Source of the DNA: Rhizobium sp. BK418
GTDB lineage: Bacteria > Pseudomonadota > Alphaproteobacteria > Rhizobiales > Rhizobiaceae
Assembly: GCF_004341105.1 (NCBI RefSeq)
Contig: NZ_SLZK01000009.1
Location: forward strand, 62,001-126,000
Reading direction: 5' to 3'
Length of the DNA stretch: 64,000 bases
The notes under the pieces were generated by a model. The model made no database searches and was not told the origin of the DNA. It saw only the letters and a program-made list of their open reading frames with translations. Of this stretch, positions 9,433-18,719 are shown in pieces; position 1 is the stretch's first letter; every line of letters starts with the position of its first letter. Both the position numbers and the translations under genes were made by a program.

Positions 9433-10335
9433 ATGATGAAAATCTCGGTGCTTATCAACAACTATAATTATGGACGCTATCTGCGTGCGTGCATCGATAG
9501 CGTTCTCGCGCAGGATTACGCTGAACTCGAAATCGTCGTGGTTGATGATGGGTCGACGGATGACTCGCGTGACATCATCTCGTCATACGGCTCGCAAATT
9601 GTGCCGGTATTCAAAGAGAATGGCGGCCAGGCCTCAAGCTTCAACGCAGGCTTTGCCGTTGCGAGTGGTGAAATCATTTTTTTGCTCGATTCCGATGATG
9701 CATTTCTCCCCGGAAAGCTCCGTCAGATTGCTCGGTTGTATGATCGTGATTCTCTGGACTGGTGTTTCGATCGGGTGACGACAACAGAGGCTGAGGGGCC
9801 GTCAGAGAAGCTGGAGGTCCAGATGTACGATCAGCGTGACGCGATCCGTCGAGGGCATTATCCGTCAATCCCGGTGCCGACATCCGGCTTGAGCTTTCGG
9901 CGTAGCCTTATTGAACAGATCTTGCCGATGAAGACGGCCAAGGATGTTGTGCTGAGCGATAATTATCTGAAATTTGCGGCGGTCTATCTTGGCCGGGGTG
10001 CCATCGTCTCGACGCCGCTCACCTTTCAAAGAATTCACCAGGCAAATCGGTACACTGGCACATCCAGAGCGAGCAGCCTGCGTCCTAAGATCATGATTGC
10101 CACGGGTCTGGAGTTGGCCCGTCGTTACAGCGGGCTTCATGCGCTCGGCAAAGGCTTGATAGCCGGAGGTATCGCCGAGGCCGGCACGCCATTCACGCAG
10201 CTCCGAATGGAGGCCGAGCGTGCCTTGGCAGATAGTCCGTTTGGGCAGACCGCAGTATCGCAGATCGTCATCGCTGCGGCCCGCAAACGTCTGATCAGAA
10301 AACTGAAAGGCTACCGCAATGACAACCGGACATGA
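9433..10335 (+). CDS. Family 2 glycosyltransferase
   Basis: A 300-aa GT2 with ISVLINNYNYGRYL at the N-terminus, VVVDDGSTDDS and FLLDSDDAF near residue 85. It starts at the first of two consecutive ATG codons, 7 nt after the previous gene. The C-terminal part is basic and may contact the membrane. It overlaps the next glycosyltransferase by 17 nt. Donor and acceptor sugars are not predictable. Confidence 0.86.
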   Translation: MMKISVLINNYNYGRYLRACIDSVLAQDYAELEIVVVDDGSTDDSRDIISSYGSQIVPVFKENGGQASSFNAGFAVASGEIIFLLDSDDAFLPGKLRQIARLYDRDSLDWCFDRVTTTEAEGPSEKLEVQMYDQRDAIRRGHYPSIPVPTSGLSFRRSLIEQILPMKTAKDVVLSDNYLKFAAVYLGRGAIVSTPLTFQRIHQANRYTGTSRASSLRPKIMIATGLELARRYSGLHALGKGLIAGGIAEAGTPFTQLRMEAERALADSPFGQTAVSQIVIAAARKRLIRKLKGYRNDNRT

Positions 10336-11335
10336 GATGGACGCCGTGCAGTCAGCTGACAATAAGATCTGGCGCATAACCGTTGCTGTACTGACCTATC
10401 GGCGGCCGGAAGGTATCAAAAAGCTCCTGGATTCGCTGATAAACCAGACGAGACATCCCGCTCGACCCTATCATATGACAGTTTTGGTCGTTGACAACGA
10501 CGCGACCGAAAGCAGCCGCGGTATCGTAGAAGGTTTCGATACGAAAGGGGCCTTCGATCTCGTTTATTCAGTCGAGCCCCGTCAAGGTATTCCTGTTGCA
10601 CGCAATCACGCTCTGGATAAGGCGCCGCAACCGGCGCCGGATACGGGCGAGTTGGTGGATCCCGACTATTTTTGTTTTCTCGATGATGACGAATGGGCAA
10701 CCGAGGGCTGGATGGATGCGATGCTTGACACATGCATCAAGCAGCAAGCCGATTGTGTCTACGGCTACGTGGTGCCGGTCTATCCGCAGAACCCGCCGGA
10801 ATACTGGGTCAAGGCGCGCGTATTTGAAAGCGCCCGGAACCAGGAAGGTGCACGCATCGACTATGCGGCGTCCAACAATGTGATGTTCGACTACAAACTG
10901 GTAAAATCTTGGAAGCTTCGCTTTGAAGAAAAAATGCTGAATACCGGTGGAACAGATTACCTTTTCTTCAATCAGGCAGTCAAACTGGGGATGAAAATCG
11001 TTTGGACCGAGCGCGCAATGGTCTATGATATCATCCCACTGAAGCGGATGACGTGGAAGTGGGTGCTGCAGCGACAGTACCGCCTCGGCAATACTTTTGC
11101 GGTGAGCGAAGTTCTACACGGAAATCGCAAGCAGCGGCTTTACCGGCTGATATACGGCATAATGCGGACGGGCTTGGGTGTGGCCATGTTGCCGACACTG
11201 GCGGTGTCACCTTATCTCGGAATGCGAGCGCTCACGCATCTGTTGCGGGGTGCCGGGGTCGTAACCGGTCTATTTGGTCATTTCTATCAAGAATATCAGC
11301 CGCCGAAAGAAATGCCATCTACAGCTACGAAGTAG
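10319..11335 (+). CDS. Family 2 glycosyltransferase with C-terminal hydrophobic region
   Basis: A 338-aa GT2. Seen: VAVLTYRRPEGI at the N-terminus, VLVVDNDAT, GIPVARNHAL and FLDDDEWATEGW near residue 121, which is the divalent-metal and donor site. A hydrophobic stretch near residues 280-320 (GLGVAMLPTLAVSPYLGM) suggests association with the inner membrane. It is the last of four consecutive GT2 genes, which with two GT4 and PssDE gives seven transfer steps after initiation. Confidence 0.86.
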   Translation: MTTGHEMDAVQSADNKIWRITVAVLTYRRPEGIKKLLDSLINQTRHPARPYHMTVLVVDNDATESSRGIVEGFDTKGAFDLVYSVEPRQGIPVARNHALDKAPQPAPDTGELVDPDYFCFLDDDEWATEGWMDAMLDTCIKQQADCVYGYVVPVYPQNPPEYWVKARVFESARNQEGARIDYAASNNVMFDYKLVKSWKLRFEEKMLNTGGTDYLFFNQAVKLGMKIVWTERAMVYDIIPLKRMTWKWVLQRQYRLGNTFAVSEVLHGNRKQRLYRLIYGIMRTGLGVAMLPTLAVSPYLGMRALTHLLRGAGVVTGLFGHFYQEYQPPKEMPSTATK

Positions 11336-11349
11336 GCCATATCAGCGCC

Positions 11350-12681
11350 ATGAGCATCAGCAGCCCCTATCAGCACAGTCTAAGGATCTCGCCGCAAAAG
11401 AGGCTAGGAAGGTCGAGGCTCGCCATTCGGAAAGAGGTCTTTATCCACGGCCTTTTGTCGATAATGTTTTATATCGCACTCTGGCGCGGAACGGGGATGT
11501 GGTATGGTTTGCCGGCGAACTTTGATGACGGCTCGGACCTTAGTGTTTTGCCGCAGCAGTTCATTCTTTACAGCCTGATCCCGCTGACAGCTATTTACGC
11601 TTTTCTTGAGCCGAACCGGTTTGTTGCTTATTTCCGGCGTACTCCCCCGTTGCTGATGATAATCGCTGTTCTATGCATTGCATCAGCAGCTCAGTCTGTC
11701 CAGCTGTCGGCCTCTTTGAGGGGACTGGTGGCCATAGTCGTCATCACCCTGCCACCTCTGTTGTTTCGTTTACGATACGGCAGCGTAGAAACCCTCCGAT
11801 TGGCCAGAAATTTTTGCATCGTCGCGATATTCGCCAACGTCCTTTACACCTTTGCGTTTCCCCAGTTTGCGGTCATGCAGGGAAATGACTACGACGGGAT
11901 GGTCAAAGGACTTTTTTATCACAAGAACGGCTTGGGCCAGTTCTGCGCTATCGCCTTCATAATCATATTGGACATGAAATCGCCGCTTAGGCGGCTGAGT
12001 TACGAGATGCTCATTCGTAACTTAGCTCTTCTGCTGACGCTCCTACTCGTTGTTTTGGCGCGATCCTCGACGGCAGTTGTGATGATTGGCGTGGGTACAT
12101 CGATGCTCTTTGGTTTGAGAGTGATCAGCGCGGTTGGAAACATCACGGTAAAATCTCTTTTCGTCCTTCTTTTTTGTATTTTGCTGGGCTTGCTGGGATC
12201 TCTGGCCTACCTCGGCGTCGCCGAAGCTATTGCAAGTGCCTTTGGTAAGGACCTGACATTCTCCGGCCGTTCGAATATCTGGGATCAGCTTTTGCCGCTT
12301 GTCTACGAGCGACCTCTTCTGGGTTATGGATTTTCGACGTTTAAGCAGCCGGATATAATAAAGGAATATGTCCATGTTACTTTTGAGGCGAAGTCCACCC
12401 ATAATTCTTATCTGGAACTTGCTTTGAGTATTGGTGTTCCTGCAACGGTATTGTGGACACTTTATGTATTATCTCGCATATATTTAAAGACAATCATGAC
12501 GCAAAGTTCGACCCAAATGAGAGAGGCGCAGTCGAGAGAGGCAGTAATCCTGCTGCTGATCGCTATTGGCGGGCTTACAGAGGCTGCGATGATGCTGTCC
12601 CCTTCTCTCGTGTGGCCGATTATGGTTGCAGCTCTGCCGCTAACCTGCTCTCCCATCATTCTGAAAACGAAAAGGCGATAA
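11350..12681 (+). CDS. Wzy-type polysaccharide polymerase (O-antigen ligase family)
   Basis: A 443-aa polytopic membrane protein. ATG 11350 is the first start after the preceding stop; the frame is open further upstream but overlaps the GT2 gene. It has about ten hydrophobic segments and the Wzy_C-like signature STHNSYLELALSIG near residue 350, preceded by LLGYGFSTF. It would join flipped repeat units in the periplasm. A second protein of the same family lies on the minus strand at 20882-22324, so either could be the main polymerase. Confidence 0.8.
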   Translation: MSISSPYQHSLRISPQKRLGRSRLAIRKEVFIHGLLSIMFYIALWRGTGMWYGLPANFDDGSDLSVLPQQFILYSLIPLTAIYAFLEPNRFVAYFRRTPPLLMIIAVLCIASAAQSVQLSASLRGLVAIVVITLPPLLFRLRYGSVETLRLARNFCIVAIFANVLYTFAFPQFAVMQGNDYDGMVKGLFYHKNGLGQFCAIAFIIILDMKSPLRRLSYEMLIRNLALLLTLLLVVLARSSTAVVMIGVGTSMLFGLRVISAVGNITVKSLFVLLFCILLGLLGSLAYLGVAEAIASAFGKDLTFSGRSNIWDQLLPLVYERPLLGYGFSTFKQPDIIKEYVHVTFEAKSTHNSYLELALSIGVPATVLWTLYVLSRIYLKTIMTQSSTQMREAQSREAVILLLIAIGGLTEAAMMLSPSLVWPIMVAALPLTCSPIILKTKRR

Positions 12682-12683
12682 CG

Positions 12684-13160
12684 ATGAGCGCAAGCGCATA
12701 CGAGCCAAAACAAAATCGGAAAATTCTGGCAGTGTCATCGGGAGGCGGCCATTGGGATGAGTTGATCGCTCTGCGTGGGGCATTTGACGAGGCCAACGTT
12801 GTATTCGCGACCACCATTCCCGAGCTTTTGCAAAAATATTCAATCACGGACGGATATTGCCTTCCTGATTGCAACAGGAATGATCTGTGGATGTCTGTCC
12901 GTTGCTTCTTCGCGGCGTTCAGTCTCGTTTTCCGGTCCAGGGCAGATGTCGTCATCTCGACAGGTGCGGCTCCCGGTCTCTTCTGCTTGCTCGCCGCTCG
13001 GATCATGGGCAAGAAAACCATCTGGATAGATAGCATTGCCAACGCCGAAGAACTGTCTATGTCCGGAAAGCTGGCCGGTTTTGTCGCAACGACATGGCTT
13101 ACCCAATGGCAACATCTGGCTCGCCCATCCGGACCTCATTTTGCGGGAGCAGTCCTTTGA
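12684..13160 (+). CDS. pssD: PssD-like glucuronosyltransferase subunit (Alg14-like)
   Basis: A 158-aa N-terminal half of a split GT-B enzyme. ATG 12684 lies 2 nt after the polymerase stop. The motif ILAVSSGGGHWDEL and the segment DVVISTGAAPGLFCLLAARIMGKKTIWIDS match Alg14/PssD, the acceptor-binding and membrane-associated half. In Rhizobium leguminosarum PssD and PssE together add the second sugar (glucuronic acid) to the lipid-linked glucose. The stop overlaps the PssE start (TTGA), which fits co-translation of the two halves. Confidence 0.88.
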   Translation: MSASAYEPKQNRKILAVSSGGGHWDELIALRGAFDEANVVFATTIPELLQKYSITDGYCLPDCNRNDLWMSVRCFFAAFSLVFRSRADVVISTGAAPGLFCLLAARIMGKKTIWIDSIANAEELSMSGKLAGFVATTWLTQWQHLARPSGPHFAGAVL

Positions 13161-13627
13161 TCTTGATTACGGTCGGCACGCAATTACCGTTCGATCGCCT
13201 TGTTAAGGCCTTGGATGAAATGGCCCAGAACATTTCTACGCCGATGTTCGCTCAGATCGGGAAGGGTGAATACAAGCCACGCAATTTCGAGTGGGTAGAA
13301 ACGATCGCACCCCTGGAGATGGACGGCGTATTTGCCAGGACTTCATTGATTGTGTCCCATGCGGGAACAGGGACGGTTCTTGCAGCCAAGAGGTTCAAGA
13401 AGCCGATTATCTTGTTTCCCCGGCGTGCCGCGTTTGGTGAGCACAGAAATGACCACCAACTGGCAACCGCTGGTCAACTTGACGGGAGGCCGGGAATACG
13501 GGTCGCCTATACAGAAGCTGAACTGGGTGAGCTAATTGCTCGCCCTCCAGCAGAAGAAACCGAATTGAACGTGGCCGCCGCGCCGGATGCAAAACTTGTA
13601 GACTATCTTCGATCCGTTATTGGCTAG
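13157..13627 (+). CDS. pssE: PssE-like glucuronosyltransferase subunit (Alg13-like)
   Basis: A 156-aa catalytic C-terminal half of the split glycosyltransferase. I set the start at TTG 13157, overlapping the pssD stop by 4 nt. This gives the family's usual beginning (ILITVGTQLPFDRL), and GCGGGAGC sits a few bases upstream; a longer frame from 13094 would run inside pssD. SHAGTGTVLAAKRFKKPIILFPR is the donor-binding motif. It works as a heteromer with PssD. Confidence 0.88.
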   Translation: MILITVGTQLPFDRLVKALDEMAQNISTPMFAQIGKGEYKPRNFEWVETIAPLEMDGVFARTSLIVSHAGTGTVLAAKRFKKPIILFPRRAAFGEHRNDHQLATAGQLDGRPGIRVAYTEAELGELIARPPAEETELNVAAAPDAKLVDYLRSVIG

Positions 13628-13775
13628 TGCCCTGGCGCGCGAGGCCGTTCAAATAACGGAGAAGGAATAGGAAAGCCATTGGTTGCTCAAGAGATTTGTC
13701 GTACGTCGTGCGGGCCGCTGCCTTGAAATGAGCCTACGCCAAGTTTGTCACTGACATTGCTGTACAGGAGGCTGG

Positions 13776-16028
13776 ATGCTTTCGCCGAATTCACCGACCG
13801 TATTGGCGGTATCTCAAACCGATGATCAATCCGAAAAGATTGATTTTGAGAAGCTTTTCGCGATAGCGCGCCGCCAATGGCGTGTCGTTGGGATCTGTGT
13901 CGCTTTTTTTGCCGTGTTGGCGGTTATCTATCTCCTGACGACCGCGCGATATTTTACCGCATCGACCAGCGTTCTGATCGACCGCGGCAACTCAGAGTTG
14001 ATAAATCAACTTTCTTCGCTGGGCGCACCAATAGATGACGAAACCGCGTTGCTGAGTGAAATTCAGCTGTTTCAATCTGATACGATCGCATTGGCAGTCG
14101 TTGATAATCTCAAGCTCGCTGACGATCCGGTATTCATGGCGTCAGATTTTTCTCTCACACAGTTTTTGAAGTCAGCCTTGAATTTCAATTCTTGGTTCGC
14201 CAGCGCGGACTTGGTGACGGCCGCTGACGATCGGCGGCAAGATGCGGCCAGCATGTTGAATGCCAATATGGACGTCGAGCGCGTTGGCAAGTCTTACGCA
14301 CTGTCGATTAGCTACACATCGCGCTCGCCAGATCAGGCGGCAGCTATAGCGAATGCTTTGGCCGACGCATACTTGGTAGACAAGCTAAATTCAAAGTTTG
14401 AGGCGACAAGCCGCGCAAGCGGTTGGCTGCAAGAGCGTATTGATGAACTCAAGCAAAAAGCGCTCGAATCTGACCTGGCAGTGCAAAAATTCCGGGCTGA
14501 CCACGGTCTTGTTGCAACCGACGGAAATTTGCTGACAGACCAGCAACTTTCTGAGCTCAGCAGCAATCTCATTAAAGCCCAGGCTGACACTGCGCGCGCT
14601 CAGGCGAAGTTTGATCGTATCCGTAAAATTATCGATGCCGGTCAGATGGATGCGATCGTGACCGACGTACTCGACAATTCTCCGTCTAACGACATTCGCA
14701 AGAAGTATCTTGAAGACTCAAAGCTCGCGGCAGAAATTTCTGCACGCCTTGGGCCGGACCATGAGCAGGTGCTGCGGCTCAAGGCCGAGATGGACGAATA
14801 TAAACGGCAGATGTTCGACGAGCTTAATCGCATCGCCGAAAGCTATAGAAGTGATTTGGATGTCGCGCAGACGAGGCAGAAATCACTTGAGGACAGTGTC
14901 GCAAAGGCAACTCAGGTTAGTGCTGCCGCTGGGGAAACTCAGGTTGAATTGCGCGAACTCGAGCGCAAGGCGGACTCGTATCGAAACCTGTACCAGAGCT
15001 TCCTGACCCGTTTCCAAGAGGCGGTGCAGCAACAGTCATTCCCTATAACCGATGCCAGAGTGATTACCCGCGCGCAAACTCCAGACAAACCAAGCGCACC
15101 TAAAAAACCATTGGTTTTAGCGGTCGCAATTTTTCTCGGGCTTGCCGCGGGAAGCGCGATTGGCGCGTTTCGCGAATTTCGTGACCGCTTCTTCCGCACA
15201 GGCGACCAAGTACGAGAGATCCTGGGGCTTGAATATCTGGGGCATATTCCAAAGGTGGCTGCCGAAGAATTCAAGATTTCTTCGGAGCAATCCGCTCAAC
15301 AAGTGCGAAAGATCAGCGGCCTCCATGAGTATGTCGTTGAGCATCCCTTGTCGGCTTTTGCCGAGACACTTCGTAATGCAAAGGTGGCCGCGGATATCGA
15401 GAACCCCATGCGCCAGACAAAGATCATCGGTGTGGTCTCTTGCTTGCCGTCTGAAGGAAAATCGACGCTTGCCATCAACTTCGCGCAGCTCCTGTCAAAC
15501 CAAGGGGCGCGTACACTCCTCATAGATGGTGACCTCAGAAATCCGGGTGCGACGAGGGCCTTGGGTCAGCATGCAGCTGATGGATTGCTGGAAGCTTTGC
15601 TGCAGGACAGACCCCTCGACCAGCTCATTTTGACTGACCCGGTAACTAATCTTTCGTTTCTGCCGGCTGTAGTCAAATATCGGGTGCCGCACTCCTCCGA
15701 TGTGCTGGCCTCGGCGGCAATGGCCAATCTCCTGAGCGAGGCCACAAAGAGATACGATTATATCGTTCTTGATCTGCCTCCGCTTGGGCCTGTTGTCGAC
15801 GCTCGTGCAATCAGCCATCTGCTCGACACGGTGCTGCTCGTAGTGGAATGGGGCAACACCTCGCGGCGGATCGTGCAGTCGATAATGACTGAGCAGCCGG
15901 AAATAAGAAAACGATGCGCAGGCGTTATTCTTAACAAGGTTGATCTGGACAAGATCAAGCTTTACAGATCGCACGGCTCAAGCGAGTACTATTACAGCCG
16001 TTATTCCAATTACTATCAAGAGAACTGA
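13776..16028 (+). CDS. Wzz-domain tyrosine autokinase (BY-kinase, ExoP-like)
   Basis: A 750-aa polysaccharide co-polymerase. TM1 (about 34-53) and TM2 (about 441-461) flank a long periplasmic coiled-coil region. The cytoplasmic kinase has Walker A LPSEGKSTLA (about 556), Walker A' LLIDGDLR (about 582) and Walker B IVLDLPP (about 662). Seven tyrosines lie in the last 21 residues (SEYYYSRYSNYYQ), the autophosphorylation cluster. It sets chain length and couples polymerisation to Wza export. TTTCGC-type start context follows a GGAGG 7 nt upstream. A phosphatase gene lies 1 kb downstream. Confidence 0.92.
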   Translation: MLSPNSPTVLAVSQTDDQSEKIDFEKLFAIARRQWRVVGICVAFFAVLAVIYLLTTARYFTASTSVLIDRGNSELINQLSSLGAPIDDETALLSEIQLFQSDTIALAVVDNLKLADDPVFMASDFSLTQFLKSALNFNSWFASADLVTAADDRRQDAASMLNANMDVERVGKSYALSISYTSRSPDQAAAIANALADAYLVDKLNSKFEATSRASGWLQERIDELKQKALESDLAVQKFRADHGLVATDGNLLTDQQLSELSSNLIKAQADTARAQAKFDRIRKIIDAGQMDAIVTDVLDNSPSNDIRKKYLEDSKLAAEISARLGPDHEQVLRLKAEMDEYKRQMFDELNRIAESYRSDLDVAQTRQKSLEDSVAKATQVSAAAGETQVELRELERKADSYRNLYQSFLTRFQEAVQQQSFPITDARVITRAQTPDKPSAPKKPLVLAVAIFLGLAAGSAIGAFREFRDRFFRTGDQVREILGLEYLGHIPKVAAEEFKISSEQSAQQVRKISGLHEYVVEHPLSAFAETLRNAKVAADIENPMRQTKIIGVVSCLPSEGKSTLAINFAQLLSNQGARTLLIDGDLRNPGATRALGQHAADGLLEALLQDRPLDQLILTDPVTNLSFLPAVVKYRVPHSSDVLASAAMANLLSEATKRYDYIVLDLPPLGPVVDARAISHLLDTVLLVVEWGNTSRRIVQSIMTEQPEIRKRCAGVILNKVDLDKIKLYRSHGSSEYYYSRYSNYYQEN

Positions 16029-16425
16029 AGTTCTCATCGGCTTGAGGGCTCTTTGTGATCGCCGCATGGCTTGTATGGCATTGGCCCTCTTGGCCGAAGC
16101 CGCCTAAGGATATGCGTATGGACGGGCCGTATGCAATCTCAAGCGGTTACCGTTGCAACCTGTGTGGGACACTCTATCGCAATCGTTTCGATGAGTTGCC
16201 TTCGCCATCGTATAGTGGCATGGCGGAGAGCCGCCGGCAAACAGGCCTTTTTTCCGTCTCGTCTCGATCCATGGAGATCATCGACCACAGTGATGCGGCA
16301 TCGGGGAGGCCCCGATGTTGCAAAACAAAACAGCCTTCATCGATTTGGTTTGATTTGATTAAGTTTTTAACGTAGGCTTGTTCCACTCTAGAACGTGAAT
16401 CCCTTGCTGGATGGAGCGGTGGCCT
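16029..16425. other. 397-bp gap after the BY-kinase gene
   Basis: Open frames of about 100 codons exist here (16055-16375 and 16071-16358), but they overlap each other and resemble no family I know. The right part is AT-rich with T-runs (16340-16370) and may hold a promoter for the small membrane protein. No RNA gene is recognised. Confidence 0.3.
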
Positions 16426-16626
16426 ATGGATGGTCAGAGATTCAATTTCTTTCGTGCATTTCTTTTGGCTGCTTTGATGCTGCCGCTGATGATTATGGCT
16501 GCCGGTTACAGTCTTATCTGCGGTATTTTTGAGCGGCGCTTGGGCGTCGATTTGTGGGCGGGTCTTGGGCTACCCGCCAGCGATCAGGATGATCGCGAAA
16601 TAATTGATTCAATTACACGGATCTAG
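16426..16626 (+). CDS. Small membrane protein, function unknown
   Basis: A 66-aa protein. ATG 16426 is preferred over ATG 16411 because GGAGCGG lies 6 nt before it. Residues about 8-30 form one transmembrane helix (FRAFLLAALMLPLMIMAAGYSL), and a short charged tail follows. Small membrane proteins such as ExoX/PsiA repress EPS synthesis in rhizobia, but I see no clear similarity, so this is only a possibility raised by its position between kinase and phosphatase genes. Confidence 0.5.
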   Translation: MDGQRFNFFRAFLLAALMLPLMIMAAGYSLICGIFERRLGVDLWAGLGLPASDQDDREIIDSITRI

Positions 16627-17083
16627 CCGCTTTTCGGCTATAGCGGGACGCGGCCGGAAGACCGCCCGCTAGTTCTCACTGACCTGTCCTCTCAATGAGC
16701 CGCTGTTGAGCAACTTGTGCTTCTGCTCGATGAGCCGGCACGCATAGCGATGGCACAGTTGTCTAAAATCAGATCAACAATATCAGGAAAACAGTGGCTT
16801 TATCCAGCCAAACGCCCGGTGCATTTTTCTTTCTTTAATCGGAATAGTGTGAAGTGCACATTATTATTATGTCCGGTGTCGAAATGGACGTGATGATATC
16901 GCGAGCGAAGATCGTCTATAATGTCCGCCGATTGGTGATAGTTGAAAATGCCGAATGGAATCTCGGCCTCTGGCGTAGCTGACAGAAGCCCCAAGACAAT
17001 AAGTTGCATTTCGCCTCCGAAACGCACGGTAGTTGGACGGCGGCGCGCGCCGTCGGTTTTTCCCCTGCAGCGGCAGGAGGCAA
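16627..17083. other. 457-bp gap before the phosphatase gene
   Basis: It holds a GC-rich inverted repeat around 16640-16671 (AGCGGG...CCCGCT) that could end the upstream transcript, then AT-rich sequence with ATTATTATTATG near 16860. Minus-strand frames at 16800-17163 show no family resemblance. No gene is called. Confidence 0.35.
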
Positions 17084-17872
17084 ATGGTGTTGCTTCGTAA
17101 CATCCGTAAATTTGTCGCGCAGTTTTCAAAAGATTCGCCTGCTAGTCTCGCCCCCTCACGCACGCGGCTTGTAATGGATCCGGCCGAATGGCCTGTTATC
17201 TATGCGATCGGAGACGTTCACGGCTGCTACGAAGAGCTCGTGGGTGCCGAACAGCGTATTTCCGAGGATTTGCGTGATGGCCGCGCTTTAGTCGTGTTGC
17301 TGGGGGATTACGTAGATCGAGGCGCGCGTTCCTGCGACGTCCTGGAACATCTGTGCCAGCCTTCGCCGCCCAACATCAACAGGATTGCGCTTTGCGGCAA
17401 CCATGATGACTTTTTTTTAAGATTCTTAAACAATGAGCTTTCTACGGAGGCATGGTTGCGCTTCGCTGGATACCAGACACTGACCTCTTACGGTGTCGAC
17501 CCTGCGCACATACTCCGTGTCGGTGATACGATGGCATTGCGAGAGGCAGTGGATCAGGCGGTTCCGGCCAGTCATCGAATCTTGCTGGGAAAGCTGCCCT
17601 CGATGTTGCAGATCGGAAATCTCGTTTTTGTTCACGCAGGGATCCGTAGCGGATTACCTCTGGAGCATCAAAGCGATGAGGATTTGATGTGGATCAGGGA
17701 GCCTTTCCTGACACGAGGACCTGAGCTTCCGATCATTGTGGTCCATGGACATAGCCCGCAAGTCCGGCCCCACCTCGGGAATGGTCGAATTGGAATTGAT
17801 ACGGGCTGCTATGCCACAGGCCGACTGACTGTGGTCAGAATCGGAAATCGTGCCGCTAAGATCCTTTCTTAA
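17084..17872 (+). CDS. PPP-family metallophosphatase (PrpA/PssZ-like)
   Basis: A 262-aa serine/threonine-type phosphatase. ATG 17084 follows a perfect CAGGAGG; an upstream start at 17033 would add a Pro/Arg-rich stretch. All PPP motifs are in order: GDVHGCYEE (about 43), GDYVDRG (about 74), GNHDDF (about 105), VHAGI (about 183) and HGHSP (about 220). R. leguminosarum has a PPP phosphatase, PssZ, needed for EPS production; this may be an equivalent. By position it could oppose phosphorylation of cluster proteins, but the substrate is not known. Confidence 0.85.
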   Translation: MVLLRNIRKFVAQFSKDSPASLAPSRTRLVMDPAEWPVIYAIGDVHGCYEELVGAEQRISEDLRDGRALVVLLGDYVDRGARSCDVLEHLCQPSPPNINRIALCGNHDDFFLRFLNNELSTEAWLRFAGYQTLTSYGVDPAHILRVGDTMALREAVDQAVPASHRILLGKLPSMLQIGNLVFVHAGIRSGLPLEHQSDEDLMWIREPFLTRGPELPIIVVHGHSPQVRPHLGNGRIGIDTGCYATGRLTVVRIGNRAAKILS

Positions 17873-17892
17873 CCGCACTTGCTACGGTGCGC

Positions 17893-18681
17893 TCAAGGCA
17901 ACTTGGAGATATCAAGGCCGCTTCTGGCGAAGAGTTTCTTGCGAGATTCTGACAAGGATATCGAGGCGCGCTTGATATAGGGTATCAAAGCCGGACGAAC
18001 ATTCGGGATCTGCTGCACAATCTGGGCAGGGTCCCCCATTTGGAAGAGAAGGTCGAGATCCTGCTCGACCCAAGGGCTTGAAGATCTCAGTGTCGCTTCA
18101 CTGAATCTGTTCCAAAAATAGAGGCGCGCGAGAAGCTCCATCTGATCAGCAGGCGCCAGCTTCACGGACTGCGCCATCAACTGCGCGGTAGCCTGAGGAT
18201 CTTCCGCAACAACGGCTCGGACGACGGCGAGGCGAAGCCACAAGTTGCTGTTGGTGGGCATGCAGCTCAGCGCATGCTGCAGGAATTTCTCGGCCACGGT
18301 AACGGCTGACAGCCAAGCTTCGTAGTCATTGGCCTCATTTGCGTTGTCTATCTGCTTCAGCACGACGGTTGTGGCAGCCATGATGATATCGGAGCGGCAA
18401 TAGGCCCCCGCGACAACTTCAGCGGGCATGCTGCCGACCCGGGAGAGACTTTTGGGGCTGACGACACCGTCTTGTTCTATCTGCTTGGCCACGACAAACA
18501 TATCAGCAAACGCAATCGAGCGATGGAGTTCGCTAACAGCGAGCACCAGAAATGCAGCGATAACGACAATGAAGCAGCAAGACAAAAAGGGGGCGCGACG
18601 TACCCCCAAAGGGATTGTCGCCAGCCGTGTCGTTCTTTTCAAACCCCTACGACTGCCGCGAATTTCTCCACTGGTCAGCAC
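17893..18681 (-). CDS. Membrane-anchored protein with helical repeats, unknown function
   Basis: A 262-aa frame starting at GTG; the true start is uncertain because the first 25 residues are basic and no strong ribosome-binding site is seen. One hydrophobic segment (about 31-49, FLSCCFIVVIAAFLVLAVS) is followed by an alpha-helical, TPR-like periplasmic part (WLRLAVVRAVVAEDPQATAQLMAQSVKLAP). It faces the phosphatase gene tail to tail and is the last of a minus-strand series with wza. A role in assembling or exporting the polysaccharide is plausible from position only. Confidence 0.6.
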   Translation of the reverse strand: MLTSGEIRGSRRGLKRTTRLATIPLGVRRAPFLSCCFIVVIAAFLVLAVSELHRSIAFADMFVVAKQIEQDGVVSPKSLSRVGSMPAEVVAGAYCRSDIIMAATTVVLKQIDNANEANDYEAWLSAVTVAEKFLQHALSCMPTNSNLWLRLAVVRAVVAEDPQATAQLMAQSVKLAPADQMELLARLYFWNRFSEATLRSSSPWVEQDLDLLFQMGDPAQIVQQIPNVRPALIPYIKRASISLSESRKKLFARSGLDISKLP

Positions 18682-18719
18682 AATTCGTCCACTAGGTCAG
18701 ATTTTTATGTATGTGTGTG

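Noticed and set aside
16055-16375. 106-aa plus-strand frame
   Set aside because: No ribosome-binding site of note, overlapping alternative frames and no recognisable domain.
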